Of a stretch of DNA of 47,991 nt, positions 31,763 to 42,576 are shown piece after piece; the stretch's first letter is position 1; every line of letters starts with the position of its first letter. Source of the stretch: Oehlia diaphana (lineage: Eukaryota > Glomeromycota > Glomeromycetes > Glomerales > Glomeraceae); assembly GCA_003833135.1 (NCBI GenBank), contig QZLH01000614.1:8825-56815 (forward strand), read 5' to 3'. The position numbers were made by a program, and so were the translations under genes. The notes under the pieces were generated by a model. It did no database searches, was not told where the DNA came from, and saw only the letters and a program-made list of their open reading frames with translations.

Positions 31763-32011
31763 TGGAACGGAAGAAGGCAAAGAGATGAAAAGGAATTACA
31801 AACCGGTACCATTAACCACGTGATCGCGAGTTCCGTCAATGGCGCATATATAATTATATCATTTATTATTCTATTGGTACGCGAATTTATGAAAGGAAAA
31901 AGTACCTCTAGTAGTGATAATGGTAATAATACATTAAAGGTCAACACTGGAAAAAATTACCTCAGAAATAAACTTAACATCCGTAATGGTTCTTATACCT
32001 TACAATACTAA
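31763..32011 (+). other. 82-codon open frame with one membrane segment, no start codon
   Basis: Open from a stop before about 31763 to the TAA at 32009-32011. It reads NGRRQRDEKELQTGTINHV, then IASSVNGAYIIISFIILLV (a hydrophobic membrane-like segment), then a Ser/Asn/Lys-rich tail ending GSYTLQY. Composition looks coding, but no ATG opens it and no upstream exon was found. It may be the last exon of a lost gene for a membrane protein. The family is not recognised. Confidence 0.3.
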
Positions 32012-32171
32012 TAAAATAAAAAAATTTTTTAAAAATCTATAAATTTTATTAAATCTGTTTTCACATATAAATATATTTAGAAGAAAAATGCAAACATTCT
32101 GTATATTATCTGCACGATCTGCTACACCGCCTACGCATACATTCAGAATATTTCAATATAGTCATTGACTC

Positions 32172-32366
32172 TAGTGTTGGTCTCCGTAAATAGTTGTAAG
32201 TCCAAAAGTCAAGTAAATATTATGGTTGTAAATCAAAATTATCATCTTTTAGCTAACCACAATAGTGTAGTATTTACAGCCAATTTACAACTTATGTTTA
32301 TAATATTACAACCGCTAAAGCTTGTAATTCGATTTATAATAATCGTTACTTATGGCAACCAACGTT
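32172..32366. mobile_element. hAT-like MITE with 7-8 bp target duplication
   Basis: Flanked by ATTGACTC at 32164-32171 and 32367-32374. The ends are imperfect inverted repeats: TAGTGTTGGTCTCC at the left, and TAACGTTGGTTGCC on the complement of the right end if one base of the flank is counted in. An 8-bp duplication (7 if that shared A belongs to the element) and TAG-NGTTGG-type ends suggest a hAT-type non-autonomous element. No transposase frame is present. Confidence 0.6.
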
Positions 32367-32729
32367 ATTGACTCATTGATGCTTTGAATCAACGGAAGAC
32401 TTTTACGTCCAATTTTACAAAAATTTTCTTATAAATTCAGAATACAATCTTCTTCAATTAAGCAATAATTTTTATTCCTATATTACCATAAACAAAATAA
32501 CAAATTTTACGGTATAATACCTTCTAACTTTTTGATCTTTTCGGTGATAATTTTATAGCTCTATTTATAAGGCTACCATCATTTTTTAATCAAGAATTCA
32601 ATATCAAGTGATAAATCATATTCTCGATTAATATATTATTTATATTTGGTTTTTTGCATTTCTTGATCCAAATTATTGTTAAAAAAATATATATATTATG
32701 GATAACATTACTTAAAACATTTCGTCAAA

Positions 32730-34310
32730 TTATAATAATAACATACCATTTTTTACTGTAGGCTCTTTTTTAAGAAGGTCCCATCCTTTTCCAGGCCAAT
32801 CTGGATGTTGACAAAACTCTTCACGCAATTCGTCAAGTAGTAAATGTTTACTGACATAACATGCTTCAGGATGAATTGATAAAGTACTAAAACTTAAATC
32901 CTTACCGTTATTACCAACAGGTCCCTTCAATTGTTTAAGATCGAGATCTAATGAATTTCTCAAACTCATTACTTCATTTTTAATATTTTTAGTACGCTCT
33001 GTTAGATTCTTATGCCAACATTTATGCATTAAATTTCTCTAATTATCAGGTGTGCCTTCAGGAATAGCTGGTCGAAGTCCATCAAGAATTTTAAATGCAA
33101 GGTGAATATCATGAGATTGATCTTTATATGGTCTTTCCCCCGTAAGGATTCCCACATAATAATTCCAAAACTGTATATATCCGCTGCTTAGTATTTCCTA
33201 AACCTCGGATCACTTCGGGTGCAATGTATGGCATTATTCCAAAGAATTACTTTCATCATTGGCTTCATTCAAAGGTCTACATAATCCTAAATCTCCAATC
33301 GCAGGATATAATTTTCCATCCTTCTGATAAATTAGAATGTTTCCGCTATGAAAATCTTGATGAACATGGTTTTCTTCATGAATATAATAAAGACCTTTAG
33401 CAATTCCTTCGAGTAGAACAAGCCAATCATCCCAACTAATAGTATTAACATTTGTATCCAAATAATTACGCAAACTGTCATAATGTGCATACTCCAAGAC
33501 CATAATATAATTTTTGGATTTTGGATTTTGAGTAATTCCAAAGCAATATGTAATGTGCTTGAACCTATATAAATAGGATAAGGAAATTAAAAACAAAAAT
33601 ATAGAAATTCATTTGCGTCTCATATAACACTTAATAATTTACCTCATTTAAAAATTCTTGTAAGTATTGATGCGAATCATTGACAGTTTTCAAGGCAACA
33701 TTATATGGCCACTTTCTTTCACCTTTCTTGAAGGTGGTTCATAAGTCCAACGTGGACCAAGATTCCAAATTGCTGACTCCACACATCCAAAGCCACCCTC
33801 ATTTAACATCAATAAATTCTGTAAATGGAACACATTTCAAATAATTCAGAGGCCCTTTAGCATTAGATTGTGAACGTCGAATAATTTGATCTAGCTTCCA
33901 ATTCCTACTAGTCCAATTCCCAAAATTGAATTTAAAATTTTTGATTTCGCAATCTGAGCACTATTTTATCTGGACATTTAAATATTAAATTACATTGGGA
34001 ACATTCTGTTAAGGAATTATACGTTGGAGTGTATCTTTTAAAGCACAAGAACACGGTAATAGTTTATCTTGTTCAGCCTATTGTTTCCAAAAATTTTAGT
34101 AAACATTTTAATAATTATTAATCATTTCTAAAATGAAGAAATCTTTTCACGTACTTTTTGGTCAAGCTTAATGAAAATCGTTCCATCTGAAAGCACCGTT
34201 ACATACCACGTATGCCCCTGCCCAAATATCAAATAATCCCCCGGAGGGCACTCGGTTTTTTGTAACTTCGGGGTCCATTTTTCCGTTTAAGATTTATAAG
34301 GGAGTATAGA
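32730..34310 (-). pseudogene. TKL-type protein kinase pseudogene
   Basis: Read from about 34290 downward: ECPPGDYLIFGQGHTWYV, a CSDCEIKNFKFNFGNWTS block, PLNYLKCVPFTEF, the glycine loop as EGGFGCVESAIWNLG, VALKTVNDSHQYLQEF (lysine strand), then after an intron-like gap KHITYCFGIT, YIMVLEYAHYDSL, the catalytic loop as HVHQDFHSGNIL, the metal-binding motif as DLG (normally DFG), MPYIAPEVIRG, GERPYKDQSHDIHLAF, LMHKCWH and a C-terminal tail IHPEACYVSK. The order is that of a complete fungal kinase. It is broken by several frameshifts (in the loop exon, after NESNSLE, and near 33190), stops (for example TAATTAG near 33040), and HRD/DFG changes. It cannot make an active kinase. The copy at 31060-31530 is its partial duplicate. 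Confidence 0.85.
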
Positions 34311-34645
34311 TGTGTGGCGCAGTTTTATCAGCTCAGGAAGAAAGGATGAATCCAATGTTCGATATCTATTTTTTTATATATCGAAACTCCGAGATCATGT
34401 ATGGGTATATATTAATGGAAAAAATGGGAGTAAATAATTAAAAGGCGTTGCAACTTATAAGGCATAAATGGACCAAATAAATAATTTTTACTTTGGCCAG
34501 AATTATGCAAATTACTTCTGGCTGAAATTAGAGAACCACTATAAAAATTTCCTGTCAGGTATAATAATTTTTTTTTTTTTGCAAAAAAAAAGCTAATTAT
34601 CATCATAAGAAAAAATTTTTTTTTTTTTTTACATATTTTTAAAGA
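34311..34645. other. Intergenic, no gene
   Basis: Contains a short palindromic pair (ttggccagaattatgcaaatta-cttctggctgaaat) near 34490-34530 that resembles the taattctggctaaaa words near 24667 and 25350, and T/A runs at 34567-34630. Confidence 0.35.
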
Positions 34646-34649
34646 GAGG

Positions 34650-35340
34650 TACGGATAAATAATTAGAGTAACCTAATCGTTTTATAGTATTCGTAATTTC
34701 CAACCAAATATCTCTCGCGCCAGGATATTGATTCAAATTCAAAATAAATTTTTTGAGTCCAGTAGTAGATTGTACTAAAGGAAAATTTTTTGCTATAAAA
34801 ATTATTGATTCACTCTAATATCTTTTAAATAAAGTCCAACATTAAATAATTCTTCAAAAATATTTTCAATATTTAATCTAAATTTATAATCTGCTTATGC
34901 TATTCAACTAATTCATTTAATTCAAATTCTTTAGCCCAATAACAATAAATCAAGAATATTCCAAGATTTATAAACATATATTGTACTAGTATTAAAAGTT
35001 AAAAATTCTATGTTTGATAATTCGATACGTATAAATCTTTTTGAATTTTTTTTCGTTCGTATCATTTTCTTTTTGTTGATGGGGTTTTCCAATTTTCAAC
35101 ATTTCTTTAAACTTGGTGGTTGCTTTTTCAATAATCTCTGAATGAGCATATAAATATCTACCTTTAATACAAAATACAATTTTGATGCAGTAGGAACATT
35201 ATCAAAAAGATATCCTAATCTTCTTGACCTATGTATCCATTCAGGATCTGTTGGTCCAATAATGATTTTGATATTTATGCATTATTATGTAAATTTTGGC
35301 TCAATTCTCTACGAGAACAAATATTTTTAAAAGAGATAAG
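34650..35340 (-). pseudogene. Decayed gene with BTB/POZ-like segment
   Basis: On the minus strand the stretch near 35260-35085 reads TDPEWIHRSRRLGYLFDNV, PTASKLYFVLKGRYLYAHSE, IIEKATTKFKEML. The 'ly-AHS-II----F--ML' part has the shape of the start of a BTB/POZ domain. Further on, in another frame, YCYWAKEFELNELVE would fit the BTB helix following 'lLkYlYt'. The last part reads STTGLKKFILNLNQYPGARD then IWLEITNTIKRLGYSN. Frameshifts and stops separate the pieces. BTB is a tentative reading. Confidence 0.4.
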
Positions 35341-35363
35341 ATCACTTAGAAAAATTATAAACA

Positions 35364-35870
35364 TTAAATACAATCACCAAAATGTCGTAGTTTAGAAACT
35401 TCAATCATTTGTGATTCTACGGCAAGATCCTCTCCGAAGCAATCCGTTTGAAAGAAAATTGATACTCTACATTGATTTCCATCTGATTGTTCTATACCAT
35501 CTACTATTGAATATAAAGTCGATGAATACGGAACAACCGATACGGACAAGAAACACGAAAAAGCACAATTACAATGAGACAAGCAATGTGCTTCCTGATA
35601 TGACTATTCAAACAAAGAAATCTTAATTACTGTTATTTAATTATGATAATCAATAATAGTTGATTTTTTTCAAACCAAATAGATATAAATAACTTACAAG
35701 ATCAATATGTAAAAACCAAGCTTGATAAGAAGAAGTTGCGAAAACTGGGATATAAAAATTCCATTTTGTGAAGAAAATTTTTGGATTGATATATAATTTC
35801 CAACTTGAATTAATGATATCATATTTAGATAATTATGGTAATAATATTGTTTGTTTTTATTTTATAGACA
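35364..35870 (-). pseudogene. Two-exon fragment upstream of the BTB-like remnant
   Basis: One exon-like piece (about 35870-35698) reads SSWKLYINPKIFF, TKWNFYIPVFATSSYQAWFL and ends HIDL at a perfect donor (GTAAGT, 35697-35692). The second (35603-35364) follows an acceptor (ttgaatag) in phase and reads SYQEAHCLSHCNCAFSCF, VVPYSSTLYSIVDGIEQSDG, FFQTDCFGEDLAVESQM, ending FGDCI and TAA at 35366-35364. No start codon was found upstream. Its position before the BTB-like piece suggests one ancestral gene. The alternative is a small independent gene; the domain is not recognised. Confidence 0.35.
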
Positions 35871-36469
35871 AGAGGAAAGAGTACAATACTCTTAGCTTAA
35901 AATATAAAATCATTATTACAATTAACAAGGTAAAAATGATATAAAAACACAAAAAAGCCTCAAAAATGGAGCCGCGTCGGCGCGTCCTATTGTTTGATTG
36001 ATATATTCTAAGTCACATGACGTGAGTTGGGCAAAAAAAATTGACGTACTAAAACATAACTAATTAAATGACGAAATCGCTACATGATGTAATGAACTAA
36101 TGATACAAATTTGTTGTATTTGGTTTTTTTTTAAAAAAAAGGATACTCTTTTGCTTTTATATTTTCTCGATTTTGACTAATAAAAAAATTTGACTAATAA
36201 AAAAAAGCTTTATCTCCCAAAATTATTTATGTAATTTAATAATGTGGGAAAAGTTACGTATCACAAACATATGATTTCCTAGTGATTTTCAATATAATAA
36301 GGTTGCATAAAGTTGCACTTACCCTTACGATATTAATTAATACTTACCTTTTTAAAATTGTTTTCCCCATTCATTTTTAATTTAAAAAAATATTCAATTT
36401 TAAGAGGAAGAAAAAAAATAATCTCTTCTTCCTAAAAAAATTTTTTTTTTTTTTTGAACAATTAAAAAG
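35871..36469. other. Intergenic / promoter of the membrane-protein gene
   Basis: No gene is seen. GTCACATGAC at 36012-36021 matches the Cbf1-type consensus, and a short GC-rich word (gccgcgtcggcgcgtcc) lies at about 35971-35987. A T run (36437-36454) immediately precedes the gene's ATG. Confidence 0.4.
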
Positions 36470-37198
36470 ATGAACGGAAAGATTTGTTTTGTACTTTGTA
36501 TTATAACCTTATCATTCATTCTCTGTATCATAACTCAAGTTAACGCTGACACTGAACATTTACCACCATCAAAAAAAGTATCACCTCCGTTAATAGAAGA
36601 ACCCGAGAATAATAATTCGGATCAAATAACCGTCGAAAATTTAAAGACATTACTACTTCCAGTTATTTTAGTCTATAATATAATTTACACTTTAATATCA
36701 TATATATGGACATTCATTCTTTATGTCTTAAGTCCGGTATTTTGGATATTAGGAATTTTATATAACGTATTTATTCTAACACCTTATACTATTACACAAA
36801 AGATAAATTCTTATTTTTATCCATTATATATGTTTTTGATGTCAGCAGCTTTAGTTGGAATCCTTGTTGGTGGTATGGCAGGATGGTTCTCCGAGGTTAT
36901 TACTAAATTATTGATCTCTCCAACAAGTAATGAATTAGCTTATGAGGAACAAGAAAATAATAGAATTAAAGCAGAAAAACTAAAAAGACGTGCTCAGGCT
37001 TTAGCAAATTATAAAGCAAGAAATGGTGGAAGAATGCCTGAAGAATTTTATGATAAATATTTTAATGTTCAAAATAAACAAGGGATAATACAACAAAGAG
37101 GAATGATGGAGGGGTATGGATCTAATTATTATAATAATAATTATAACAATATGGATCATTACAGAAGTTATGAAGGTTCTGGTGTAGGAGAAATTTAA
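36470..37198 (+). CDS. Secretory-pathway membrane protein, unknown function
   Basis: 242 residues, one exon. Residues 1-26 are a signal peptide or signal anchor (MNGKICFVLCIITLSF then ILCIITQVNA|D). After an acidic Pro-rich stretch come long hydrophobic segments at about 60-112 (LLLPVILVYNIIYTLISYIW and VLSPVFWILGILYNVFIL) and 117-145 (YPLYMFLMSAALVGILVGG), that is, two to four membrane spans. The C-terminus is charged and cytosol-like (ENNRIKAEKLKRRAQAL, GGRMPEEFYDKYF) and ends in a Tyr/Asn/Gly-rich tail. Likely location is ER or another endomembrane. I do not recognise the family. A T run precedes the start and an AT-rich 3' end follows; the next gene (mL45) is convergent. Confidence 0.8.
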   Translation: MNGKICFVLCIITLSFILCIITQVNADTEHLPPSKKVSPPLIEEPENNNSDQITVENLKTLLLPVILVYNIIYTLISYIWTFILYVLSPVFWILGILYNVFILTPYTITQKINSYFYPLYMFLMSAALVGILVGGMAGWFSEVITKLLISPTSNELAYEEQENNRIKAEKLKRRAQALANYKARNGGRMPEEFYDKYFNVQNKQGIIQQRGMMEGYGSNYYNNNYNNMDHYRSYEGSGVGEI

Positions 37199-37275
37199 AT
37201 AATGAATTTTGTCATAGTAACTATTCCTTTAGTGTAAAATTTTTTTTTTAGTATAATCATGAATATACAGTATAA

Positions 37276-38687
37276 TTAAACATCTTGTATCTATTAAAAA
37301 TAATATATAATACAAATATGCAATTTAATATAAGTGTGTTTCGTGAGTTTGTGGATATTATTCAAATGAAGTACAATATAAAGCATACTGACCTTAGTTT
37401 GCGTATTAGTTTGCGTAAGTAAATTGTTATTAATATCATTAAAATATCCATAAATAGTCCACCCTTTACTCTTATCCCACATTTTACGTTGAAATACAAC
37501 ATATTCAAGTACATCCTTAACCTTCTTTGGGTCTCCAGCAATCAATTTACCCGCTTTATTATATAATCCCACACTCTAGAAAAAAAAGTGAGTGAGCGTT
37601 TAATATATAAAAAAAGGACGGAAAAAGAGATGATGACAATTAACCTGTTTAGTATGTAATTTTATCGTCAATTGAACTAGATAATTTCCAGTTGAACGCG
37701 TATGCCCAAGGATACATCGAACGTTTATATATTTCGGTTTTTCTACAAGTCCATGATATTTCCATATAAATTTGCCTTCTCTATGCTTCAAATCATATTT
37801 AATTTTCTTTTATATAAAAATAAAAAAAAAACATTAAAAACGTTCATCATAACAAATAAATCAAAATTAGACGTTCATTTATGTACAATATATTTTTTTG
37901 CAAACATACATTATACATTCGATCCTCCACAAGATTTTGTAATGCTTTTAAATTTTTCCTATAAAAAAGTATACATATAAATATAGATTCGCCGTATTTC
38001 AAAGAGTTAAATTAATCAATCAACTTACGATGCATAATTTTCATTCATTTCAACATAAAGGTTCAAAGCCTTTGATTTAAACGATTTTGGTGACCAATAT
38101 TCAGCGGGCTTATCTTTATATTCGGAATATTTTCTTTCACAATATGCTATATTAAGACCACTATAAGATAATAAAAAAAGAATTTTTTTTTTTTAAAAAA
38201 AATCATTTTTTTTATCTTACTTGTAAAAAGAGGAAATATATATATATTTACAACATGAAATTTTTAAATGTATTCTTTGAATTTTCGTATAATATTCGAT
38301 AATATTTTTTAGAAAAAATAGATGGCATTTGTAATGGTTTGAAATAGGGATCTTTTTATAAATATACATTTTTCATTTTTTTTTTTTTAAGAAAAAAATA
38401 TTTATTTTTTAAAAAATTTATTCACACATATATAATATAATTTTTTTTGAATTTTAATTACCAATTATTCCAAAGTCAAAATCTGGAACATATCTAGGAT
38501 CAATACGTTCTAAACTTTCTCGTAAATCTCGTAATTCTGCTTCACTAGAATAATTTCGTCCAAGAGATATTTTTGTAAAAAGAAACAAAGTGTTTGGTTT
38601 CCGAATTAAATAACGAGGATTGGATAAATTGTTTTGACATGATAAAAGATTAATTCGAAAAACTTTATTAAACCGTGGTCCTAACAT
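37276..38687 (-). CDS. Mitochondrial ribosomal protein mL45 (Tim44-like domain)
   Basis: Six exons on the minus strand: 38687-38462, 38146-38029, 37958-37910, 37806-37645, 37575-37393 and 37290-37276; 753 bases, 250 residues, all phases consistent. The N-terminus (MLGPRFNKVFRINLLSCQ to GRNYSS) is basic and hydroxylated with no acidic residue, as in a mitochondrial presequence. The core is the mL45/Mba1-type Tim44-like domain: AEYWSPKSFKSKALNLYVEM, KALQNLVEDRMY, then IWKYHGLVEKPKYINVRC, GNYLVQLTIKLHTKQ, and VLEYVVFQRKMWDKSKGWTI. mL45 lies at the exit of the mitochondrial large subunit and helps dock it to the inner membrane. The last exon is only four codons (IQDV) and rests on a GTCAGT donor; reading through instead would end at 37294. 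The gene shares a short upstream region with exonuclease V. Confidence 0.88.
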
Positions 38688-38897
38688 TATGAATAAAAAG
38701 TCACTTAAGATAAAGTCATTTAAGATGTGAAATTCATTCCATCAAAAAAAAATTTTTTTAAAATAGATGCAAATCACATGACTGAAATATTTCACACAGC
38801 ATAGATCTTTAAACGCGTTCTGTATATATCATACCAGTACAAATTACATATCTTGATACATTTTTTCTCTTTCATTATCACTCATTAATCACTATAT
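38688..38897. promoter_or_regulatory. Shared divergent promoter (mL45 / exonuclease V)
   Basis: Only 210 bases separate the two start codons. ATCACATGAC at 38773-38782, a match to the RTCACRTGA (Cbf1-like) consensus, lies 86 bases before the mL45 start and 116 before the other. Both products serve organelle or genome maintenance, so joint control is plausible but not shown. Confidence 0.5.
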
Positions 38898-40256
38898 ATG
38901 TTTACATGCTGTTTCAATTATCTCTGCAAGTTAGTCGGGCCCCGTGATAATAATAATATCACTAACTTAATTAATAACAAAAAGCGTATTAAACTTAAAG
39001 CTCTAGATATGACTAATAAAAAAAATTATTTTCCGAACTTTTTTCAAAAGTATAAACTTATGAGAAAAATAATGGAAATACGAAATAATTCCGACGTTCC
39101 TTCTGATATCAAAAATCAAGAAGAAAAATCACCACATGAACGGTTTCGTGATTCTAAAAGTTTATCTGTTACCGATTTTTCTTCACTTGCTTGGTGTGAA
39201 CTTCAACAGCACTATTTTTTTATCGCAGGTGGAAGAAAAGAAACACTAGCTATGAAAATTGGTTCTGAAATACATAATAAATTAGAATTACAAGAACATG
39301 ACATAATTTCACTACCAACTCATACTAAAGAGGATATATGGGGTATAAAGTAAGAGTTACTTTTCTCTAATTGAAAGTCAAAACCTTATATATTAACAAA
39401 AAATTATTGTTTATCGATTTTATTCCAAAGGTTATATAATTTAATATTTGGAATTGACTCACTTTTCATTAACTTAAAAACGAGAGAATTACCAATTTTT
39501 GGATTTGTATCAGGTTTATTCGTTTTTGGAATCATTGACCAAATTGAAATGAAACCGGTTTTTGATGACATATCTAGAGATGAATTGATCATATCCGACA
39601 CAAAAACTCGGACAAAACAATATATACCAAAATATGTTCCGCCATCAGTGAAATTTCAATTAATGCTTTATAAAAAACTATTTGATGAACTTGTACAAGG
39701 AACATTTGATGAAATGAAGATTTTTCAAACATTAGATTTGAATCCTGATTTAGAATTTTCTAAAGAATTAGCTAATATTGTTAATATAAGTTATAAAGAG
39801 AAAGAGATGAAGGAATTTAAACCAAATTTACGGAACCTTATGAAGGTTGTAATCAACAGGTTTGGAAAAGTTTGGAAATCATGTGATATTTTGGAAGTTA
39901 ATTATAAATTTCAAAAGGATGGAAGTGATTTAGGTTCTAAATATTTTGATTATGATGAAAATCAATTAGATAACTATTTAGAGAAAACAGTAAAATATTG
40001 GAAAGGTGATAGAAAACCCGAAGGTGTTCCTATTGAAGATGCATGGAAATGCCAGTGAGTATAATTTAACTCTCTCGCTCTTTTTTTTATTGTTACTGGA
40101 TCAACTCTCTCTAATTAATTTATTTGGTTAACATTCAGAAATTGTGAATTTGCTGATAATTGTGAATGGAGGTTAAATAAAATTAAAGAACGTGAACAAA
40201 ACAAACGTGCACTTTTGGAAATTACAAATGGGCAGTCAAAGTTGAGACTTAATTAG
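38898..40256 (+). CDS. EXO5: Exonuclease V (EXO5/DEM1), iron-sulfur single-strand DNA exonuclease
   Basis: Exons 38898-39349, 39431-40054 and 40139-40256; 397 residues. This is a RecB-type nuclease that degrades single-stranded DNA; yeast Dem1/Exo5 acts in mitochondria, the human enzyme in the nucleus. Visible signatures: SVTDFSSLAWCELQQHYFF with Cys100, GSEIHNKLE, GFVSGLFVFGIIDQI with Asp187, the D-x-K nuclease motif SDTKTR (Asp207, Lys209), FQLMLYKKLFDELVQG, and WKCQNCEFADNCEWR with Cys358, Cys361 and Cys367. The four cysteines are the Fe-S ligands of the family. The downstream order (YWKGDRKPEGVPIEDAWKC) matches the animal protein. The residues before 80 are basic and may target mitochondria. 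The second intron has good signals; the first ends in AAAG, which is less usual, but only this acceptor keeps phase and the conserved GIKLYNLIF join. Confidence 0.92.
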
Positions 40257-40415
40257 GTTTAAATAATTTTTTAGAAGGAAAAATTACAATAATATATATA
40301 CATAGATAAATTATATATTAATATATTATACAAAAATTATGTAACATTATTATACGTTCACGTCAATTTCCCATTATACTGTTACTCAGTCTAATTGTAT
40401 ATTCACTGAAATAAA

Positions 40416-42576
40416 TTATTCTTCCTTCTCAAGATAAACTGAACCATTGTCAAATTCTAACGGTATACCAGTTTCATTTATAGCAACTTTCCCTTCACCA
40501 TCACGTTCTTTTCTTTCAATTTTCCATTTTTTAACTTGTCCTTTCTTTTTCTTTAAATCTTCGTCAACAATATTAGCAATTACTTTATTAAAACCTAACC
40601 AAAATGCTGCATTAACTAAAATAATTGCAACGTGTCCACAGAAATAGAGTGATTTCCAAATAGTTAAAGTATTTCTCAACGAAAGAATATTAAATGGTAT
40701 AACTACATAATGAATCATGGTTTGTGTGAATAACCATCCAAAAAAATCATATAATGGTTTTAATGACGAAAATTTCGGTGTTAAGAAAATTGGCCGAATA
40801 TTACGACGAAGTGCTATTTAAGGTAGAGAATAAGGATTAGCCTTTTAATCTTTTTTAAAAAGGACTCATCTCATATTTATAAGAATATACTTACTTCGAT
40901 GAACACTTTGAACAAATGCTCCACTTATAAAAGTCACTAAACGCGAGAATAATAATTATGTATTAATTTTTTAATATTATTTTAGGAAAAAAAAAAAGTT
41001 ATTTGCTTATATGCTTACGATAGTATCCAGGATAAAATCCATGCCAAATAGCACTTGTTCCAAAAGTAGCAATGGTTGAAAAGAAATTTGGTTTTTTTCC
41101 AGGTGGAGTTACTCTAAGATATACATAATTTTTTAACCATTTATTTGTGTTCATATTCCATGTATCCAAAAGAGATTTGATGTTATCGGCCGTTTCATAC
41201 GCAATAATATCAACATTTGTCACGCGATTCCTATACAAGGGCAAATAAGAGAGCGTGTTACATATGTGACATACCATCCGTGTAAAAATAAATATATGCG
41301 TTAAATTTTTTACCATATTGCATTGCCATGATCATCATATCCATTGAATCCTAATCCAGAGAGAATACATGCGCCTTCAGCAAGTAACCAAACGATATAA
41401 TATTTCAATCGAGCACAGAAAGATGCTATTTGTATATATATTAATCTAATCAAAATAAATAAATAATAAATTAAATTAGATTTCATCATTATTATTTTCT
41501 TTATAAAAATGTGATATAATCAACATACTTATTAAAGAAAGATGTATTTTTAAATTCTTCACTTAAGGCCCAATCCACTGAATAATTATTTCCAAATGTT
41601 ACAATACAAAGAATAAAAAAAATACCGAACCCTAATTTACTCATAGCAGGAATCATTCCATTTGGTACATAGTATTTTATTGATCTGCCCGTAACATTAT
41701 CTGATTTTTTATTAAAATGTTCATTTACAAGTTGAAGTGGTTTAAGTTGTAAATGGTTTTTAGTTTTTTCATCAACACGGAACATTTCCATATTAGTGAA
41801 TTGGCGATAATCCATAAATTCAAATGCTGGTCCAACCATAAATCCACCAAAAAAGAATATATAACCTAAATATTCTAAGATTGATGGCATTGAAGTAATT
41901 GCTTTGTTTCTTTGATATGGTGTTAATTCCTATTTAAAAAACGCGTAATATTATTTAAGTATGTGAAAGGATAATTAATTTGATGTAAAAATTCATTAAT
42001 TGTCATACAAACCTTATTAGGTCTACGACCATCAAATACATTGAATGCGAATGATGTTAATTTAATGACCAACACCATTTGTGGACCTGTCGTATCATAT
42101 TTATCATATGTTATGTGGTTAAATTGCCGGTATATATGACTATATATTTAATATAATATATTAGTAAGTAAAAAAACTGTGTAACAAATTGTAACACGTG
42201 ATATTACACATATTACATAATTACTTGTTCTTATCTGTTATTATTTAACTTACTTAATACTCAGGTGTCCCAAAGCATACAAGAAAACAAGTCTTGGACC
42301 CCAAACACCTTTAACAAAATGTATAATAGCATAAGAAATCAAAGAACCTCCTAACATCACATAAAAAGCACTTGATAAATCGAAAACTTCAAATAAGACT
42401 ATAATTGCTATAATTATAGAAAACAAGTGTTTAAGATTTGGATTATGTGGTAAACGTTTATAAATTAATGCCACCGGATATGATGCTAATAATGTGGATA
42501 TCATTTTTAAATGGTCAGTTGAAACTCCACCGGTTAAAGTGGATAATTTTAAAAAGAAATCATCTAACATCGGCAT
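40416..42576 (-). CDS. ALE1: Lysophospholipid acyltransferase, MBOAT family (ALE1/LPCAT-like)
   Basis: Seven exons on the minus strand: 42576-42254, 42139-42013, 41929-41529, 41445-41314, 41230-41019, 40936-40895, 40813-40416; 1635 bases and 544 residues, phases consistent throughout. It transfers acyl chains to lysophospholipids in the ER (Lands cycle). Family marks: YDTTGPQMVLVIKLTSFAFN with DGRRP, YLGYIFFFGGFMVGPAFEF, ARLKYYIVWLLAEGACI, GFNG, DTWNMNTNKWLKNYVYLR with the conserved Asn near 353, and the catalytic His391 in SAIWHGFYPGYY. About ten hydrophobic spans are readable. The C-terminus is Lys/Glu-rich and ends KEE, slightly reminiscent of ER-retention tails. It is convergent with exonuclease V (160 bases between stops). 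Introns are short, mostly with GTAAGT, GTATGT or near donors. The symbol follows the yeast orthologue by similarity of motifs. Confidence 0.92.

Noticed and set aside
34240..34320. Alternative reading MDPEVTKNRVPSGG as a kinase C-lobe start
   Set aside because: Another frame (ECPPGDYLIFGQGHTWYV) is longer, better composed and partly duplicated at 31500-31530, so it is the original frame.
37600..37980. Separate small frames of 63 and 92 codons around the mL45 gene
   Set aside because: The minus-strand one is exon 4 of mL45 read past its splice site; the plus-strand one is its antisense and intron sequence.
40447..40647. 66-codon plus-strand frame
   Set aside because: It lies antisense to the last exon of the ALE1-like gene, whose splicing and motifs are clear.
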